NCBI RefSeq assembly: GCF_016863015.1
Contig: NZ_BOOB01000027.1
Span: forward strand, 62,001-126,000
Direction: 5' to 3'
Length of the DNA: 64,000 nt
Source of the DNA: Microbispora amethystogenes
GTDB taxonomy: Bacteria > Actinomycetota > Actinomycetes > Streptosporangiales > Streptosporangiaceae
Under the pieces are notes generated by a model that saw nothing but the letters and a program-made list of their open reading frames with translations, did not search any database and was not told the DNA's origin. Shown piece by piece: positions 1 to 11,930 of this stretch (its first letter is position 1; every line of letters starts with the position of its first letter). Both the position numbers and the translations under genes were made by a program.

Positions 1-211
1 CCGCGGCCTGGCGGGAGGGGAGCTGCCCGGAGCCCGCCTGGAGCACCTGACCCATGATCACGTACTGGACCTGGTCCGGGGAGACGCCCGCCCGCTCCAG
101 CGCCGCTTTTATCGCGATTCCGCCCAGCTCGACGGCCGACAGGCCGGACAGTGAGCCGAGAAGGCGTCCGATGGGCGTGCGTGCTCCGGCGACGATGACG
201 GAACCAGACAT
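1..211 (-). CDS. Acetyl-CoA C-acetyltransferase (thiolase), N-terminal part, cut by window edge
   Basis: Only the first 70 codons are present; the gene runs off the left edge. Read from ATG at 211 on the minus strand, it begins [20 protein letters not shown], the classic opening of biosynthetic thiolases (ARTPIGxxxGxL), and continues through the [16 protein letters not shown] segment. The catalytic Cys expected near residue 88 lies outside the window. The family condenses or cleaves acetoacetyl-CoA in the cytosol. It is divergent from the methylmalonyl-CoA epimerase gene, and in Streptomyces coelicolor a thiolase gene also sits beside mce. The family call is firm; the exact substrate cannot be judged from this fragment. 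Confidence 0.9.
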   Translation of the reverse strand, partial: MSGSVIVAGARTPIGRLLGSLSGLSAVELGGIAIKAALERAGVSPDQVQYVIMGQVLQAGSGQLPSRQAA

Positions 212-305
212 TTCGAGACCCTCCACTGCGAGATCAGGGCAACGGTGTCACCATACCCAGGAGTAGTTGGGTCGCCCGGATGCGGGCGCGGCGAAGGGAC
301 CTGCG

Positions 306-728
306 ATGCTCCTGCGAATCGACCACGTGGGCGTGGCCTGCCACAACCTCGAAGAGAAGATCGAGTTCTACGAGTCGGTCTTCGGGCTGACCGTCGTCAG
401 CCGGGAGGTGAACGAGGAGCAGGGCGTCCGGGAGGCGATGCTGCACGTCGCCGACGGCGACCAGGGCGCGTCGTACGTCCAGCTCCTCGAACCGCTGCAC
501 CCCGACACAGCCGTGGGCAAGTTCCTCGCCAAGCGGGGCGAGGGCGTGCATCATATCGGGTACGGCGTGGCGGACGTCACCAAAGCCCTGGAGGAAATCG
601 GAGCGAAGGGCGTACGCCTGGTCGACGAGCGGCCCAGGCACGGCTCGATGGGAGCTTCGATCGCGTTTCTGCATCCCAAGGACGTGGGAGGGGTTCTCAC
701 CGAGCTTGTCGAGTCGTCCAAGCGTTAA
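306..728 (+). CDS. mce: Methylmalonyl-CoA epimerase
   Basis: This 140-residue protein of the glyoxalase/VOC fold interconverts (S)- and (R)-methylmalonyl-CoA, linking propionyl-CoA metabolism to the B12-dependent mutase. It opens MLLRIDHVGVACHNLEEKIE. His7, Gln59, His82 or His83 and Glu133 sit where the family's metal ligands are expected. ATG at 306 is preferred over an in-frame start at 267 because it begins at the conserved IDHVGVAC strand, gives the normal family length and has AAGGGA about 7 bases upstream. The gene lies between a divergent thiolase and a DivIVA-like coiled-coil gene, as in Streptomyces. A cobalamin adenosyltransferase encoded 5.5 kb away would supply the mutase cofactor. 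Confidence 0.95.
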   Translation: MLLRIDHVGVACHNLEEKIEFYESVFGLTVVSREVNEEQGVREAMLHVADGDQGASYVQLLEPLHPDTAVGKFLAKRGEGVHHIGYGVADVTKALEEIGAKGVRLVDERPRHGSMGASIAFLHPKDVGGVLTELVESSKR

Positions 729-912
729 GTAAACGCAAGAAACGTTCATACGTAACAAGTCGCGCAGAAAGTCGGAGGGGGCCGCCAACGCGGCAGTACC
801 GGAGTACGCTGGCGTTCATCACCGGACGTGGATGCCAATGCCGGCTCCTCGCCTCGGAACCGACCCCCCCGTCCGGCCCCTGTAGCCGTCTCGACAACCA
901 GGATCGAGCCTC

Positions 913-2214
913 ATGCAGTCCGACATCGACGCCCAGCTCAACAACTTCTTCGAGGATGCCCCTTCCCGCGAATTCGACGTGGTGCTCCGGGGTTATGACC
1001 GGCACCAGGTCCACGACCACCTGAAGACGCTCGACACCGAACTGCGTCAGGCCAAGGAGCAGGTCAGCGGGCTTCAGCGGGAGCTCTCCGACTCCCAGCG
1101 CCAGCTCCAGGAGCAGGAGCGCCCCACCTACTCGGGTCTCGGCGCCCGCATCGAGCAGCTGCTGCGGCTGGCGGAGGAGCAGGCCACCGAGCTGGTGCAG
1201 GCGGCCAGGTCGGAGGCGAACGAGATCCGCGCCGCCGCCAAGGTGGACGCCGCAGACCTGCGGGCGGCGGCGGAGAACGAGGCGGCGGAGAAGCGGGCGC
1301 TGGCCACTCGCGAGGTCGAGGAGATGCGCAGCACCGCCGACCGCGACGCCGAGGAGATCCGCTCCACCGCGCGGCGCGAGTCCGACGAGCTGACCGCGAC
1401 GACCGAGCGCGAGGTCGCCAAGATCCGCGCCACCGCCGACCACGAGGTCGCCGAGAAGCGGGCCGACGCCGAGCGGGAGATCGCCAAGCTGCGCACCACG
1501 ACCGAGCGCGAGGTCGCCCAGCTGCGGGCGTCGACCAAGCGCGAGCGCGACGAGGTGCTCACCACGGCCAAGCGCCAGGCGGACGAGATGCGGGCACAGG
1601 CGCAGCGGATCCTCGAGGAGTCGGAGGCCAAGCGGGCCCAGGACGAGGCGGAGTTCGAGATCCAGCTCGCCGCCCGGCGCGAGGACGCCGAGCGCCAGGA
1701 GGCCGAGCGGCACGCCACCGCCCAAGCCAACACCCAGAAGCTGGTCGCCGAGGCCGAGCAGCGCGCCGCCACCGCCGAGCAGCGGGCCGCAAAGGCCACG
1801 CAGCAGGCCGAGCAGACCCGCCGCGAGGCCGACACCCACGCCAAGCAGCTGCTGGCCAACGCGCGCAAGAACGCCGACCAGCTCGTGGCGGAGGCCAAGA
1901 CCAGCGCCGACACGATAGTGACCGACGCCAAGAACGAGGCCGAGCGCACCCGAACGGCGATGCAGCGCCAGGTGGACGAGCTCACCCGCCAGCGCGACAG
2001 CATCACGAGCCACCTCGCCCAGCTCCGTCAGCTGCTCGGCGGCGCCCCGCTGCCGGGCATGGAGGCCGAGCCGGCCCCGGTCACCGCGGCCCCGGCGAAG
2101 CCCGCCCTGTCGGCCGCTCCGCCCATCGCGGACAAGCCGGTCGTGTCCGCCGCGCCGGCGGAGCCGATCAGCTCGACCAAGCGCGACGACGACTCGGAGT
2201 GGTGGCAGGAGTAG
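913..2214 (+). CDS. DivIVA-domain coiled-coil cytoskeletal protein, Scy/FilP-like
   Basis: This 433-residue protein is almost entirely charged coiled coil rich in Ala, Glu and Arg. The N-terminus (about residues 16-45, EFDVVLRGYDRHQVHDHL) matches the DivIVA membrane-curvature domain. Residues 133-231 form nine consecutive 11-residue units (for example REVEEMRSTAD, REVAKIRATAD), a hendecad pattern. The C-terminus is Pro/Ala-rich and ends in an acidic tail. In Streptomyces the genes next to mce are scy and filP, which organise polar growth, so position and architecture both point there. It is far shorter than Scy (over 1,200 residues) and longer than FilP (about 310). ATG 913 follows a weak ribosome site. 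A shared terminator lies 67 bases downstream. Confidence 0.85.
   Translation: MQSDIDAQLNNFFEDAPSREFDVVLRGYDRHQVHDHLKTLDTELRQAKEQVSGLQRELSDSQRQLQEQERPTYSGLGARIEQLLRLAEEQATELVQAARSEANEIRAAAKVDAADLRAAAENEAAEKRALATREVEEMRSTADRDAEEIRSTARRESDELTATTEREVAKIRATADHEVAEKRADAEREIAKLRTTTEREVAQLRASTKRERDEVLTTAKRQADEMRAQAQRILEESEAKRAQDEAEFEIQLAARREDAERQEAERHATAQANTQKLVAEAEQRAATAEQRAAKATQQAEQTRREADTHAKQLLANARKNADQLVAEAKTSADTIVTDAKNEAERTRTAMQRQVDELTRQRDSITSHLAQLRQLLGGAPLPGMEAEPAPVTAAPAKPALSAAPPIADKPVVSAAPAEPISSTKRDDDSEWWQE
1309..1605 (+). repeat. Nine tandem 33-bp (11-residue) coding repeats in the coiled-coil gene
   Basis: Residues 133-231 of the coiled-coil protein divide into nine 11-residue units that usually begin with Arg-Glu or Arg-Asp and carry a hydrophobic residue at position 6. 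The DNA units are diverged, so this is a protein-level periodicity and not a recent duplication. Hendecad units favour a nearly straight or slightly right-handed coiled coil, known for Scy/FilP-class proteins. Confidence 0.75.
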
Positions 2215-2280
2215 ATCACCGGCACATTCGGGGAGTCCGCCGAGGCCGTACGACGGCCGGGCGACAGTGACGGCTAGGAG

Positions 2281-2309
2281 CGGGGCCCGGCGATCATCGC
2301 CGGGCCCCG
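2281..2309. terminator. Bidirectional hairpin terminator between convergent genes
   Basis: A 12-bp perfect G+C stem (cggggcccggcg / cgccgggccccg) closes on a 5-base loop (atcat) between the convergent coiled-coil gene and the hydrolase gene. Only two T residues follow on the plus strand, which is usual in actinobacteria. It can serve both strands. Confidence 0.8.
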
Positions 2310-2379
2310 TTCCGCGTCACCAGGGCGTCACGCGATGGGAGTCACGCGCGGGCCGGGCTCTCACCCGAGCGGACGGCGA

Positions 2380-3150
2380 TCAGGGCGCGAGGGATTTGAC
2401 GAACTCGGCGACGACGCGGTTGAACGCCTCGGGCTGCTCGATGGCGGACAGGTGGCCCGCCTTCTCGATGACGGCGAGCCGCGCCTCAGGGACGGCCTCC
2501 GCCATCGCCCGCGCGTCCGCGAGCGGCGAGATCTCGTCCTCGTCGCCCACGACCACCAGCGCGGGCACCGTCAGGGACCGGAGCGTGCCGAACGCGTCGG
2601 GCCGGGCGGCCATCGCCCGCTGGGCCCAGGCGACCGCCGCGGGGGGCGCCGCCTGCATGAGCCCGCGGACCCTCCCGAGGACCATTCCCCTGCGCTCCCT
2701 GGTGGTCGCGCCGACCAGCGTGGGCAGCCCGTCGAGCAGGACGCCGGTGTCGCCCGCCAGGACGGCCGCGGCGATCCGCTCCCGGTTGGCCCGCACCGGC
2801 TCCGGGTCGGCCTGCGCCTTGGTGTCGGCGAGGATCACCCCGAGCACCCGCTCGGGATGGCGGCGGCACAGCGCCATGGTCACGTAGCCGCCCATCGACT
2901 GGCCGCCGACCACCGCGCGGTCGACGCCCTCCTCGTCGAGCAGCCGCACGACGTCGTCGGCCATCGCGTCGACCGAGGGCTCGTCGTCGCCGAGGAGCGT
3001 GCCGCCGAAGCCGCGCAGGTCAGGAGTGATCACGCGGCAGAAGGGCGCGAGTCCCTCCCGCTGGGCGAGCCACATCGCCGAGGACAGCGGAAACGCGTGG
3101 AGCAGGACGACAGGCAGGCCGCTTCCTGCGGATCGCGAGTAGAGCTGCAT
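2380..3150 (-). CDS. Alpha/beta hydrolase
   Basis: This protein of about 256 residues has the alpha/beta-hydrolase fold. It opens MQLYSRSAGSGLPVVLLHAF with an oxyanion-type HAFPLS loop. The nucleophile elbow is GGQSMGGY, the acid lies in VGDEDEIS and the catalytic His in KAGHLSAIE, so the triad looks complete. No signal peptide is visible, so it should act in the cytosol. The start at 3150 is chosen because homologous sequence begins there; an open frame extends to 3219. The substrate is unknown; the family includes esterases, lactonases and C-C hydrolases. It faces the coiled-coil gene tail to tail and is followed upstream by a second, unrelated hydrolase gene on the same strand. Confidence 0.85.
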   Translation of the reverse strand: MQLYSRSAGSGLPVVLLHAFPLSSAMWLAQREGLAPFCRVITPDLRGFGGTLLGDDEPSVDAMADDVVRLLDEEGVDRAVVGGQSMGGYVTMALCRRHPERVLGVILADTKAQADPEPVRANRERIAAAVLAGDTGVLLDGLPTLVGATTRERRGMVLGRVRGLMQAAPPAAVAWAQRAMAARPDAFGTLRSLTVPALVVVGDEDEISPLADARAMAEAVPEARLAVIEKAGHLSAIEQPEAFNRVVAEFVKSLAP

Positions 3151-3247
3151 CAGCTCACGGTAACGCGCGGCACACCTCCGGCCGCCCTTCGTCACCGATT
3201 CGCGACCTGGCGCGACCACACGCCGCGGCGCACGCGCGGGCGGCGGG

Positions 3248-3952
3248 TCACACGGTGGTGGGCAGCGGCGCGGCGGCGGGGTTCAGGCGCTTGACGACCT
3301 CGTCGAGCACGACGCGCACGTACGGCTCGCCGACCCACAGGTGCTTGGCCCCCTCGACGCCGATGACCTCTGCCTGCGGCGCCGCGGCGAACCGCCGTGC
3401 GGCCTCCTCGGGGCGCAGGTAGTCGTCCAGCTCGGGAACCAGGGCCACCAGCGGGCGGCCGAACTCGCCCCAGGCGGCGACGTCCTCGTCCCCGGCCCGC
3501 TTCAGCGGCGGCGACAGCAGGATCGCGCCCCGTACGAGCGGGTCGCGGCCCCACCGCAACGCGAGTTCGGTGCCGAACGACCAGCCGAGCAGCCACGGGT
3601 TCGGCAGGTCGTGAAAGTCGGCGTACTCCAGGGCGGCGGCCACGTCCCACCGCTCCCCCTCGCCCTCGTCGAACGCCCCCTGCGAGGTGCCCCGGTCGGA
3701 GGTCGTGCCGCGCGTGTTGAAGCGCAGCACGGCGATGCCGGCGAGCGCGGGCAGCCGGTACGACGCCTTGCGCAGCACGTGGCTGTCCATCATGCCGCCG
3801 TGGGTGGGCAGGGGGTGCAGGCAGACCAGCGTGGCCGCGGGCGGCCCGGTCTCGGGCAGCGCCAGCTCGCCGACGAGGGTCAGCCCGTCCGCCGTGTGCA
3901 GCTCGATGTCCTCGCGCCGGGCAGGCAGCACCGTGGAGGCCCTGATGTCCAT
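3248..3952 (-). CDS. Alpha/beta hydrolase, dienelactone hydrolase-like
   Basis: This 234-residue cytosolic hydrolase carries HPLPTHGGMMDSHV after the first strand, a nucleophile elbow LLGWSFGTEL, and a C-terminal catalytic His in GAKHLWVGEPY. The pattern fits the short KANL3/Tex30 or dienelactone-hydrolase-like alpha/beta hydrolases. ATG 3952 is preferred to GTG 3958 because GAGGTGGGA sits directly upstream as a ribosome site. It is downstream of a small zinc-binding protein gene (22 bases) and upstream of another hydrolase gene, all on the minus strand, so the three may be co-transcribed. The substrate cannot be told from sequence. Confidence 0.85.
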   Translation of the reverse strand: MDIRASTVLPARREDIELHTADGLTLVGELALPETGPPAATLVCLHPLPTHGGMMDSHVLRKASYRLPALAGIAVLRFNTRGTTSDRGTSQGAFDEGEGERWDVAAALEYADFHDLPNPWLLGWSFGTELALRWGRDPLVRGAILLSPPLKRAGDEDVAAWGEFGRPLVALVPELDDYLRPEEAARRFAAAPQAEVIGVEGAKHLWVGEPYVRVVLDEVVKRLNPAAAPLPTTV

Positions 3953-3973
3953 TCCCACCTCGTATACGTCGTG

Positions 3974-4291
3974 TCAGTAGCGGCTGCGGCCCGGGCCCCG
4001 GTTGACCCGGTTGCGCCAGCACGCGGTGTGCCAGTGCCGCCGCTCGTCCTCTCCCCCGGACCACGCCGGCCAGCTCACCACGTGCGGCAGCCCCGGCGTG
4101 ATCTCCTGCTCGCAGCCCGGGCACCGGTACGCCTTGCCCTGGGTGGCCCCGGAGACGTTGCGCACAACCCATTCCCCGTCCGGCGCGCTCTCCACGCGGT
4201 CCACGCCCGAGACCGAAGCGCCGACCGGGCGTGCCGCACGGCCGTCCGGGCGTTCGAACGGGCCGCGGCGGCGGGCACGGCGGGGGCTCAC
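3974..4291 (-). CDS. Small putative zinc-binding protein, conserved actinobacterial hypothetical
   Basis: This 105-residue protein has an Arg-rich N-terminus and a likely zinc site. Cys57 and Cys60 (CPGCEQEI) are followed by His70, His86 or His88, and Cys91 (HWHTACW), a treble-clef-like spacing. GTG 4291 is supported by GGAAGGA eight bases upstream. Similar actinobacterial proteins are annotated only as hypothetical or ATP/GTP-binding; no nucleotide-binding loop is visible here, so I do not use that name. It lies head to head with nucS, separated by 205 bases. A nucleic-acid or protein-binding role is plausible but unproven. Confidence 0.75.
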   Translation of the reverse strand: MSPRRARRRGPFERPDGRAARPVGASVSGVDRVESAPDGEWVVRNVSGATQGKAYRCPGCEQEITPGLPHVVSWPAWSGGEDERRHWHTACWRNRVNRGPGRSRY

Positions 4292-4496
4292 GACGGGCGT
4301 CCTTCCGGGGAGTTCATGTCAGGCGGAACGGGAGATCCCGCCCCATTCTTCCAGCACCGGTTCGCCTTCGTACGCCGGGATGCTCGTCACACCGGTCAGG
4401 CCCGGCGGCGGGGCGGTCACGCGAACACGTCGCGCTCCGGTGGACAGTGCCGCAGAACGGCTCCGGCTCTCCGGAAGCCCGATAGGGTTGACGCTC

Positions 4497-5171
4497 ATGC
4501 GGCTGGTCATCGCGCGGTGCAGCGTCGATTACGTGGGACGGCTGACGGCTCACCTTCCCATGGCGCCCCGGCTCATCCTGATGAAGGCGGACGGCAGCGT
4601 GTCCATCCACGCCGACGACCGGGCGTTCAAGCCACTGAACTGGATGAACCCGCCCTGCAAGGTCCGCGAGGAGACGATCGACGGCGTCCTCACCTGGTCG
4701 GTGGTGCACGGCAAGACCGGCGAGAAGCTGGTGCTGACCATCGAGGAGGTCATGCACGACTCCAGCCACGAGCTCGGCGTCGATCCGGGGCTGCGCAAGG
4801 ACGGCGTCGAGGCGCACCTGCAGGAGCTGCTGGCCGAGCACATCACCACGCTCGGGGACGGCTGGACGCTGGTGCGCCGGGAGTACATGACCGCCATCGG
4901 GCCGGTGGACATCCTCTGCCGCGACCATCTCGGCGGTGCGGTGGCGGTGGAGATCAAGCGGCGCGGCGACATCGACGGCGTGGAGCAGCTCACCCGCTAT
5001 CTCGAACTGCTCAACCGCGACCCTCGCCTGGCGCCCGTGAAGGGAATCTTCGCCGCCCAGGAGATCAAGCCGCAGGCGCGCGTGCTCGCCGCCGACCGCG
5101 GCATCGACTGCGTCACGCTCGACTACGACGGCCTGCGCGGCATCGAGCCGGAGAACCCCACGCTTTTCTAG
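4497..5171 (+). CDS. nucS: Mismatch-specific endonuclease NucS (EndoMS)
   Basis: This 224-residue protein is the archaeal/actinobacterial mismatch-cleaving endonuclease that replaces MutS/MutL in actinomycetes. It opens [20 protein letters not shown]. The C-terminal nuclease domain shows Asp138 in GPVDILC and Glu152/Lys154 in [11 protein letters not shown], the D...ExK active site. It ends ENPTLF, consistent with the terminal sliding-clamp contact. ATG 4497 gives the expected family length; an open frame extends far upstream (to 4002) but lacks homology. It acts on chromosomal DNA with the beta clamp during post-replicative repair. It is apparently monocistronic, followed by a 415-base noncoding stretch. 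Confidence 0.95.
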   Translation: MRLVIARCSVDYVGRLTAHLPMAPRLILMKADGSVSIHADDRAFKPLNWMNPPCKVREETIDGVLTWSVVHGKTGEKLVLTIEEVMHDSSHELGVDPGLRKDGVEAHLQELLAEHITTLGDGWTLVRREYMTAIGPVDILCRDHLGGAVAVEIKRRGDIDGVEQLTRYLELLNRDPRLAPVKGIFAAQEIKPQARVLAADRGIDCVTLDYDGLRGIEPENPTLF

Positions 5172-5586
5172 ACTCTTTCTAGAGCCTCCCTAGACCCTTT
5201 CCAGCGAACCGGGGAGACCGGTGCCAGGATCCTCCGCGCCCACACCCCGGCTCGCCCCGGGCCTGGTCGCCCCAGGTAGGAGGGGTGGAGGGCGCGCGAA
5301 GGGCCCGGTCTCGGAACGCATCCCCGCACGGCACGCGGCGGGCCTCGGCCGCCGCTCGCCGCCGTGCTGACGACCGCCTCGCCCCTGCGCGGCCCGAAAT
5401 CGCAGATGCAATTGCATCTGTACCGGTTCACACCTATTGCTAATAGTCGTGATGATTGATGCTTATGTCAAGCCATTCGGCCGGTTTAGCATGTTCCTAA
5501 ATCAGCTAATTCCCAGCACTTCCACTAAAAGGATCTTGCGTTCATAATGGGGAGTTCTGGGGGACTATGAGAGCGCGAGGTGAAGA
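5172..5586. other. Intergenic region of 415 bases with an AT-rich tetR-proximal half
   Basis: No convincing gene. The first part holds CTAGA-containing repeats just after nucS (TCTAGA at 5167-5172 and 5178-5183), then ordinary GC-rich DNA. From about 5400 to 5560 the composition becomes strikingly AT-rich, with an 18-bp palindrome at 5403-5420 and a possible -10 element CATAAT at 5543-5548. This half is probably the promoter and operator region of the TetR-family gene. Confidence 0.6.
5403..5420. promoter_or_regulatory. 18-bp perfect palindrome, candidate TetR operator
   Basis: cagatgcaattgcatctg is identical to its own reverse complement over all 18 bases. It begins the AT-rich stretch ahead of the TetR-family gene at 5587. 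TetR dimers bind palindromes of about this size near their own genes, so autoregulation is a reasonable inference. It lies about 167 bases from the start codon, so it may instead mark an upstream promoter. Confidence 0.5.
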
Positions 5587-6219
5587 GTGGCGGGACGGGA
5601 CTATCGGGGGATGTCGGCTGCCGAAAGGCTGGCAGACAGGCGGGAACGGCTCATAACAGCCGCCTACTCCTTGTTCGCTCACCCCGGCTTCCACTCCACC
5701 ACCATCGAGCGGCTCTGCGCGACCGCGCGTATCTCCAACCGCGCCTTCTACGAATGCTTCTCCAGCCGCGAGGACCTGATGCGGGCGGTTTATGACCGGT
5801 GCATCGAGGAGACTCTGGCCTCGGTGGGCGAGGCCATCGAGAAGGCCCCGCCCACGCTCGACGACCGCATCGTCGCGGGCATCGCCGAGTATGTCCGCTT
5901 CGTCACCGCGGACACGCGGCGCGCCCGGGTGATGCACCTGGAGGTACGGCGGGCCGGCAACGTGCTGAGCGGGGCCCGGCAGCAGGCCGTGGCCGCCTTC
6001 ACCAAAATCATCGAGAGCTCGGCGCGGGGCGCGGGCCGCACGCCTCCCCTGGACCTCCACCTGCTGGCGCTCGGGCTGATCGGCGCGATCACCGAGTTGC
6101 TGATCGAGTGGGTGCTGAGCGACCCCGCCCCGCCCACCGACGAGCTCGTGGAGGCCTGCGTGTTCATCTTCCGCCGCACCTTCGCGGCGGACGGAACCCA
6201 GACGGCCTCCGCTTACTGA
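5587..6219 (+). CDS. TetR/AcrR-family transcriptional regulator
   Basis: This 210-residue repressor-type protein has a TetR N-terminal helix-turn-helix (about residues 14-58). It includes LITAAYSLFAHPGFHSTTIERL, then CATARISNRAFYECFSSRE, with the usual Phe-Tyr after the recognition helix. The rest is an all-helical ligand and dimer domain. GTG 5587 is supported by GAGG seven bases upstream; ATG 5611 is an alternative. The long AT-rich upstream region with an 18-bp palindrome suggests autoregulation. The adjacent adenosyltransferase gene starts 29 bases downstream, so the two may be co-transcribed, but the ligand and regulon are unknown. Confidence 0.88.
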   Translation: MAGRDYRGMSAAERLADRRERLITAAYSLFAHPGFHSTTIERLCATARISNRAFYECFSSREDLMRAVYDRCIEETLASVGEAIEKAPPTLDDRIVAGIAEYVRFVTADTRRARVMHLEVRRAGNVLSGARQQAVAAFTKIIESSARGAGRTPPLDLHLLALGLIGAITELLIEWVLSDPAPPTDELVEACVFIFRRTFAADGTQTASAY

Positions 6220-6248
6220 GGCGGCGGACGGCGGCTACGCTGAGCGGC

Positions 6249-6848
6249 ATGACCCGAGCCGACAACGACAGTCCGGTCGTCCTGTCCAAGATCTACACCC
6301 GTACGGGAGACGACGGCACGACCTCCCTCGGCGACATGAGCCGCACCCGCAAGACCGATGCCCGCCTGGCCGCGTACGCCGACGTCGAGGAGGCCAACGC
6401 GGCGATCGGGGTCGCCCTGTCCACCGGCGGCCTGCCGCAGGACGTGGTGGCGGTGCTGGGCAGGGTGCAGAACGAGTTGTTCGACGTGGGCGCGGACCTG
6501 TGCAATCCCGTCGCGGATGATCCCGCGGGGATCGAGTACGTTCCGCTGCGGGTGGAGGAGTCCTACATCGCCTGGCTCGAAGAGCAGTGCGACCGGTTCA
6601 ACGCGACCCTCAAGCCGCTGCGCAGCTTCATCCTGCCCGGCGGGGCCCCCGCCACGGCCTTCCTCCACCTCGCCCGCACGGTCGTCCGCCGGGCCGAGCG
6701 GATGGCCTGGGCGGCGCTGGAGGCGCACGACGACGTCAATCCCCTGACCGCCAAGTATCTGAACCGCCTGTCGGACCTGATGTTCATCCTGTGCCGGGTG
6801 GCCTCCGCCGGCGACGACGTCCTCTGGAAGCCCGGCGCCACCCGCTGA
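6249..6848 (+). CDS. Cob(I)alamin adenosyltransferase, PduO type
   Basis: This 199-residue enzyme transfers the 5'-deoxyadenosyl group of ATP to cob(I)alamin, giving coenzyme B12. The PduO signature is present: KIYTRTGDDGTTSLGDMSR near residue 14 (ATP site), LRSFILPGG mid-protein, and RRAERMAW and LNRLSDLMFILCR near the C-terminus. ATG 6249 gives the standard start. The product would serve adenosylcobalamin enzymes such as methylmalonyl-CoA mutase, which matches the mce gene in the same region. It is convergent with the atp operon's last gene. A TTCG-loop hairpin lies between them. Confidence 0.93.
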   Translation: MTRADNDSPVVLSKIYTRTGDDGTTSLGDMSRTRKTDARLAAYADVEEANAAIGVALSTGGLPQDVVAVLGRVQNELFDVGADLCNPVADDPAGIEYVPLRVEESYIAWLEEQCDRFNATLKPLRSFILPGGAPATAFLHLARTVVRRAERMAWAALEAHDDVNPLTAKYLNRLSDLMFILCRVASAGDDVLWKPGATR

Positions 6849-6977
6849 GAACAATCGAGGGGCGCGCCGCCGATCTGGACTGAGGAGCCGCGCGGGAGCG
6901 AAGCGACCAAGCGGCGACGAGGGCTGTCCCTGCTGGCGCGCCTTCGGCACGACCCGGCGGGTGTGAGCGCCCCGAGC

Positions 6978-6996
6978 GCGGTGCCGAAGGCACCGC
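6978..6996. terminator. Hairpin terminator at the end of the atp operon
   Basis: gcggtgcc / ggcaccgc forms an 8-bp stem with a gaa loop. On the minus strand this reads C(TTC)G, a stable UUCG-type cap, directly after the DUF2550 stop codon at 7001. No U-tract follows. It could also end transcription from the adenosyltransferase gene. Confidence 0.6.
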
Positions 6997-7000
6997 AATT

Positions 7001-7432
7001 CTACGCGGCGTCGAGGTGGGCGCTGGGCGGGGCGGATTCGAGCCAGGCGAGGAAGCCGGTCAGGGCGTCCTCGCTCATCGCCAGGCACAGCGGGCCGGCC
7101 ATGACGGGCCGGGTGGCGCTGGCGGCCGAGCGGTCCGCCGAGCAGACGACGGTCCAGTAGCCGGCGGGCCCCTCACCCGAGCCGAGCATCCTCCGGCTGG
7201 AAACTGTGAGGCCGCGCCTCGCGATCGCGTGGCGCGGCCTCAGGCCGAGTCCCAGGAACGGGATCCAGTGCAGTTCTCCCCCTACGTAGCGGGCGACCCC
7301 GCTTTTCCAGCCTCCCCGGCGGTCGCGTACCCGGCACACGATCGTGCCCCGGGCCCGGGCCAGGGCGAAGCCCCGGAGGACGAGGAGTGCGAGCACGGCG
7401 ACAACGCCCGTGAGAACCTCAAGCGCCGCCAC
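7001..7432 (-). CDS. DUF2550 membrane-anchored protein
   Basis: This 143-residue protein belongs to the actinobacterial DUF2550 family, which habitually follows atpC. An N-terminal membrane helix (about residues 4-24, LEVLTGVVAVLALLVLRGFA) is followed by a basic, cytoplasm-like domain with GTIVCRVRD and GGWKSGVARYVGGELHWIP. GTG 7432 was chosen because GAGGAGG precedes it and the hydrophobic helix starts there; a longer open frame runs back over atpC in another frame. Its stop is followed by a hairpin, marking the operon end. The function of the family is unknown. Confidence 0.9.
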   Translation of the reverse strand: MAALEVLTGVVAVLALLVLRGFALARARGTIVCRVRDRRGGWKSGVARYVGGELHWIPFLGLGLRPRHAIARRGLTVSSRRMLGSGEGPAGYWTVVCSADRSAASATRPVMAGPLCLAMSEDALTGFLAWLESAPPSAHLDAA

Positions 7433-7451
7433 TGCCGCCTCCTCTGCCGTA

Positions 7452-7853
7452 TCAGACCTCTTCGCCGGCCGCCCGCAGCCGGGCAGCCGCGCGCCTGGCC
7501 TTGTGCCGCGCGTCCGCGTCCTCCTGGTCGGCCTCGATCGAGGCCTGCGCACGCTGCAACGCGTCCTTGGCCCGTGCGACGTCGACCTCGGAGCCGAGCT
7601 CGGCCTTCTCCGCCAGGATCGACACGTCGTTGTTGGCGACGGAGATGAACCCGCCGTGCACCGCCGCGACGAGGTCGGCGCCGCCGTCACGCTTGACGCG
7701 CAGCACCCCGCCCTCGACGAGGACACCGAGCACAGGAGCGTGTTCCGGCATAATACCGATCTCGCCGTCCACGGTCTTGGCAATGACCATGTCGGCCTCG
7801 CCCGTCCAGAGCTCACGTTCCGGCGAGACGACGCCCACGCGAAGCTTTGCCAC
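7452..7853 (-). CDS. atpC: ATP synthase F1 subunit epsilon
   Basis: This 133-residue subunit forms part of the central rotor stalk and inhibits ATP hydrolysis in F1. The N-terminal beta-sandwich contains VGVVSPERELWTGEADMVIA and GEIGIMPEHAPVLGVL, both typical. A short C-terminal helical hairpin rich in Ala, Arg and Glu follows (about residues 88-133). The GTG start at 7853 is preceded by GGGAG. It lies 71 bases after atpD and 19 before the DUF2550 gene, in the atp operon. Confidence 0.97.
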   Translation of the reverse strand: MAKLRVGVVSPERELWTGEADMVIAKTVDGEIGIMPEHAPVLGVLVEGGVLRVKRDGGADLVAAVHGGFISVANNDVSILAEKAELGSEVDVARAKDALQRAQASIEADQEDADARHKARRAAARLRAAGEEV

Positions 7854-7924
7854 TTCTCAGCTCCCTTTCGACGGACGCCCGCACGGCCCGGCGGAAGCCG
7901 GGCCGTGCAGGCGCCGAAGGTGTC

Positions 7925-10253
<2,329 letters not shown>

Positions 10254-10256
10254 GGG

Positions 10257-11906
<1,650 letters not shown>

Positions 11907-11930
11907 CTCTTTCTTGTCTCCCTATTCGCC

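Noticed and set aside
5167-5183. TCTAGA-N5-TCTAGA as a nucS terminator
   Set aside because: Each arm is itself a palindrome, so the pairing is short and weak, with no G+C stem or T-run.
5168-5431. An 87-codon minus-strand frame after nucS
   Set aside because: Composition is Arg/Pro/Gly-rich without a ribosome site or homologous look, and it ends in the noncoding region ahead of tetR.
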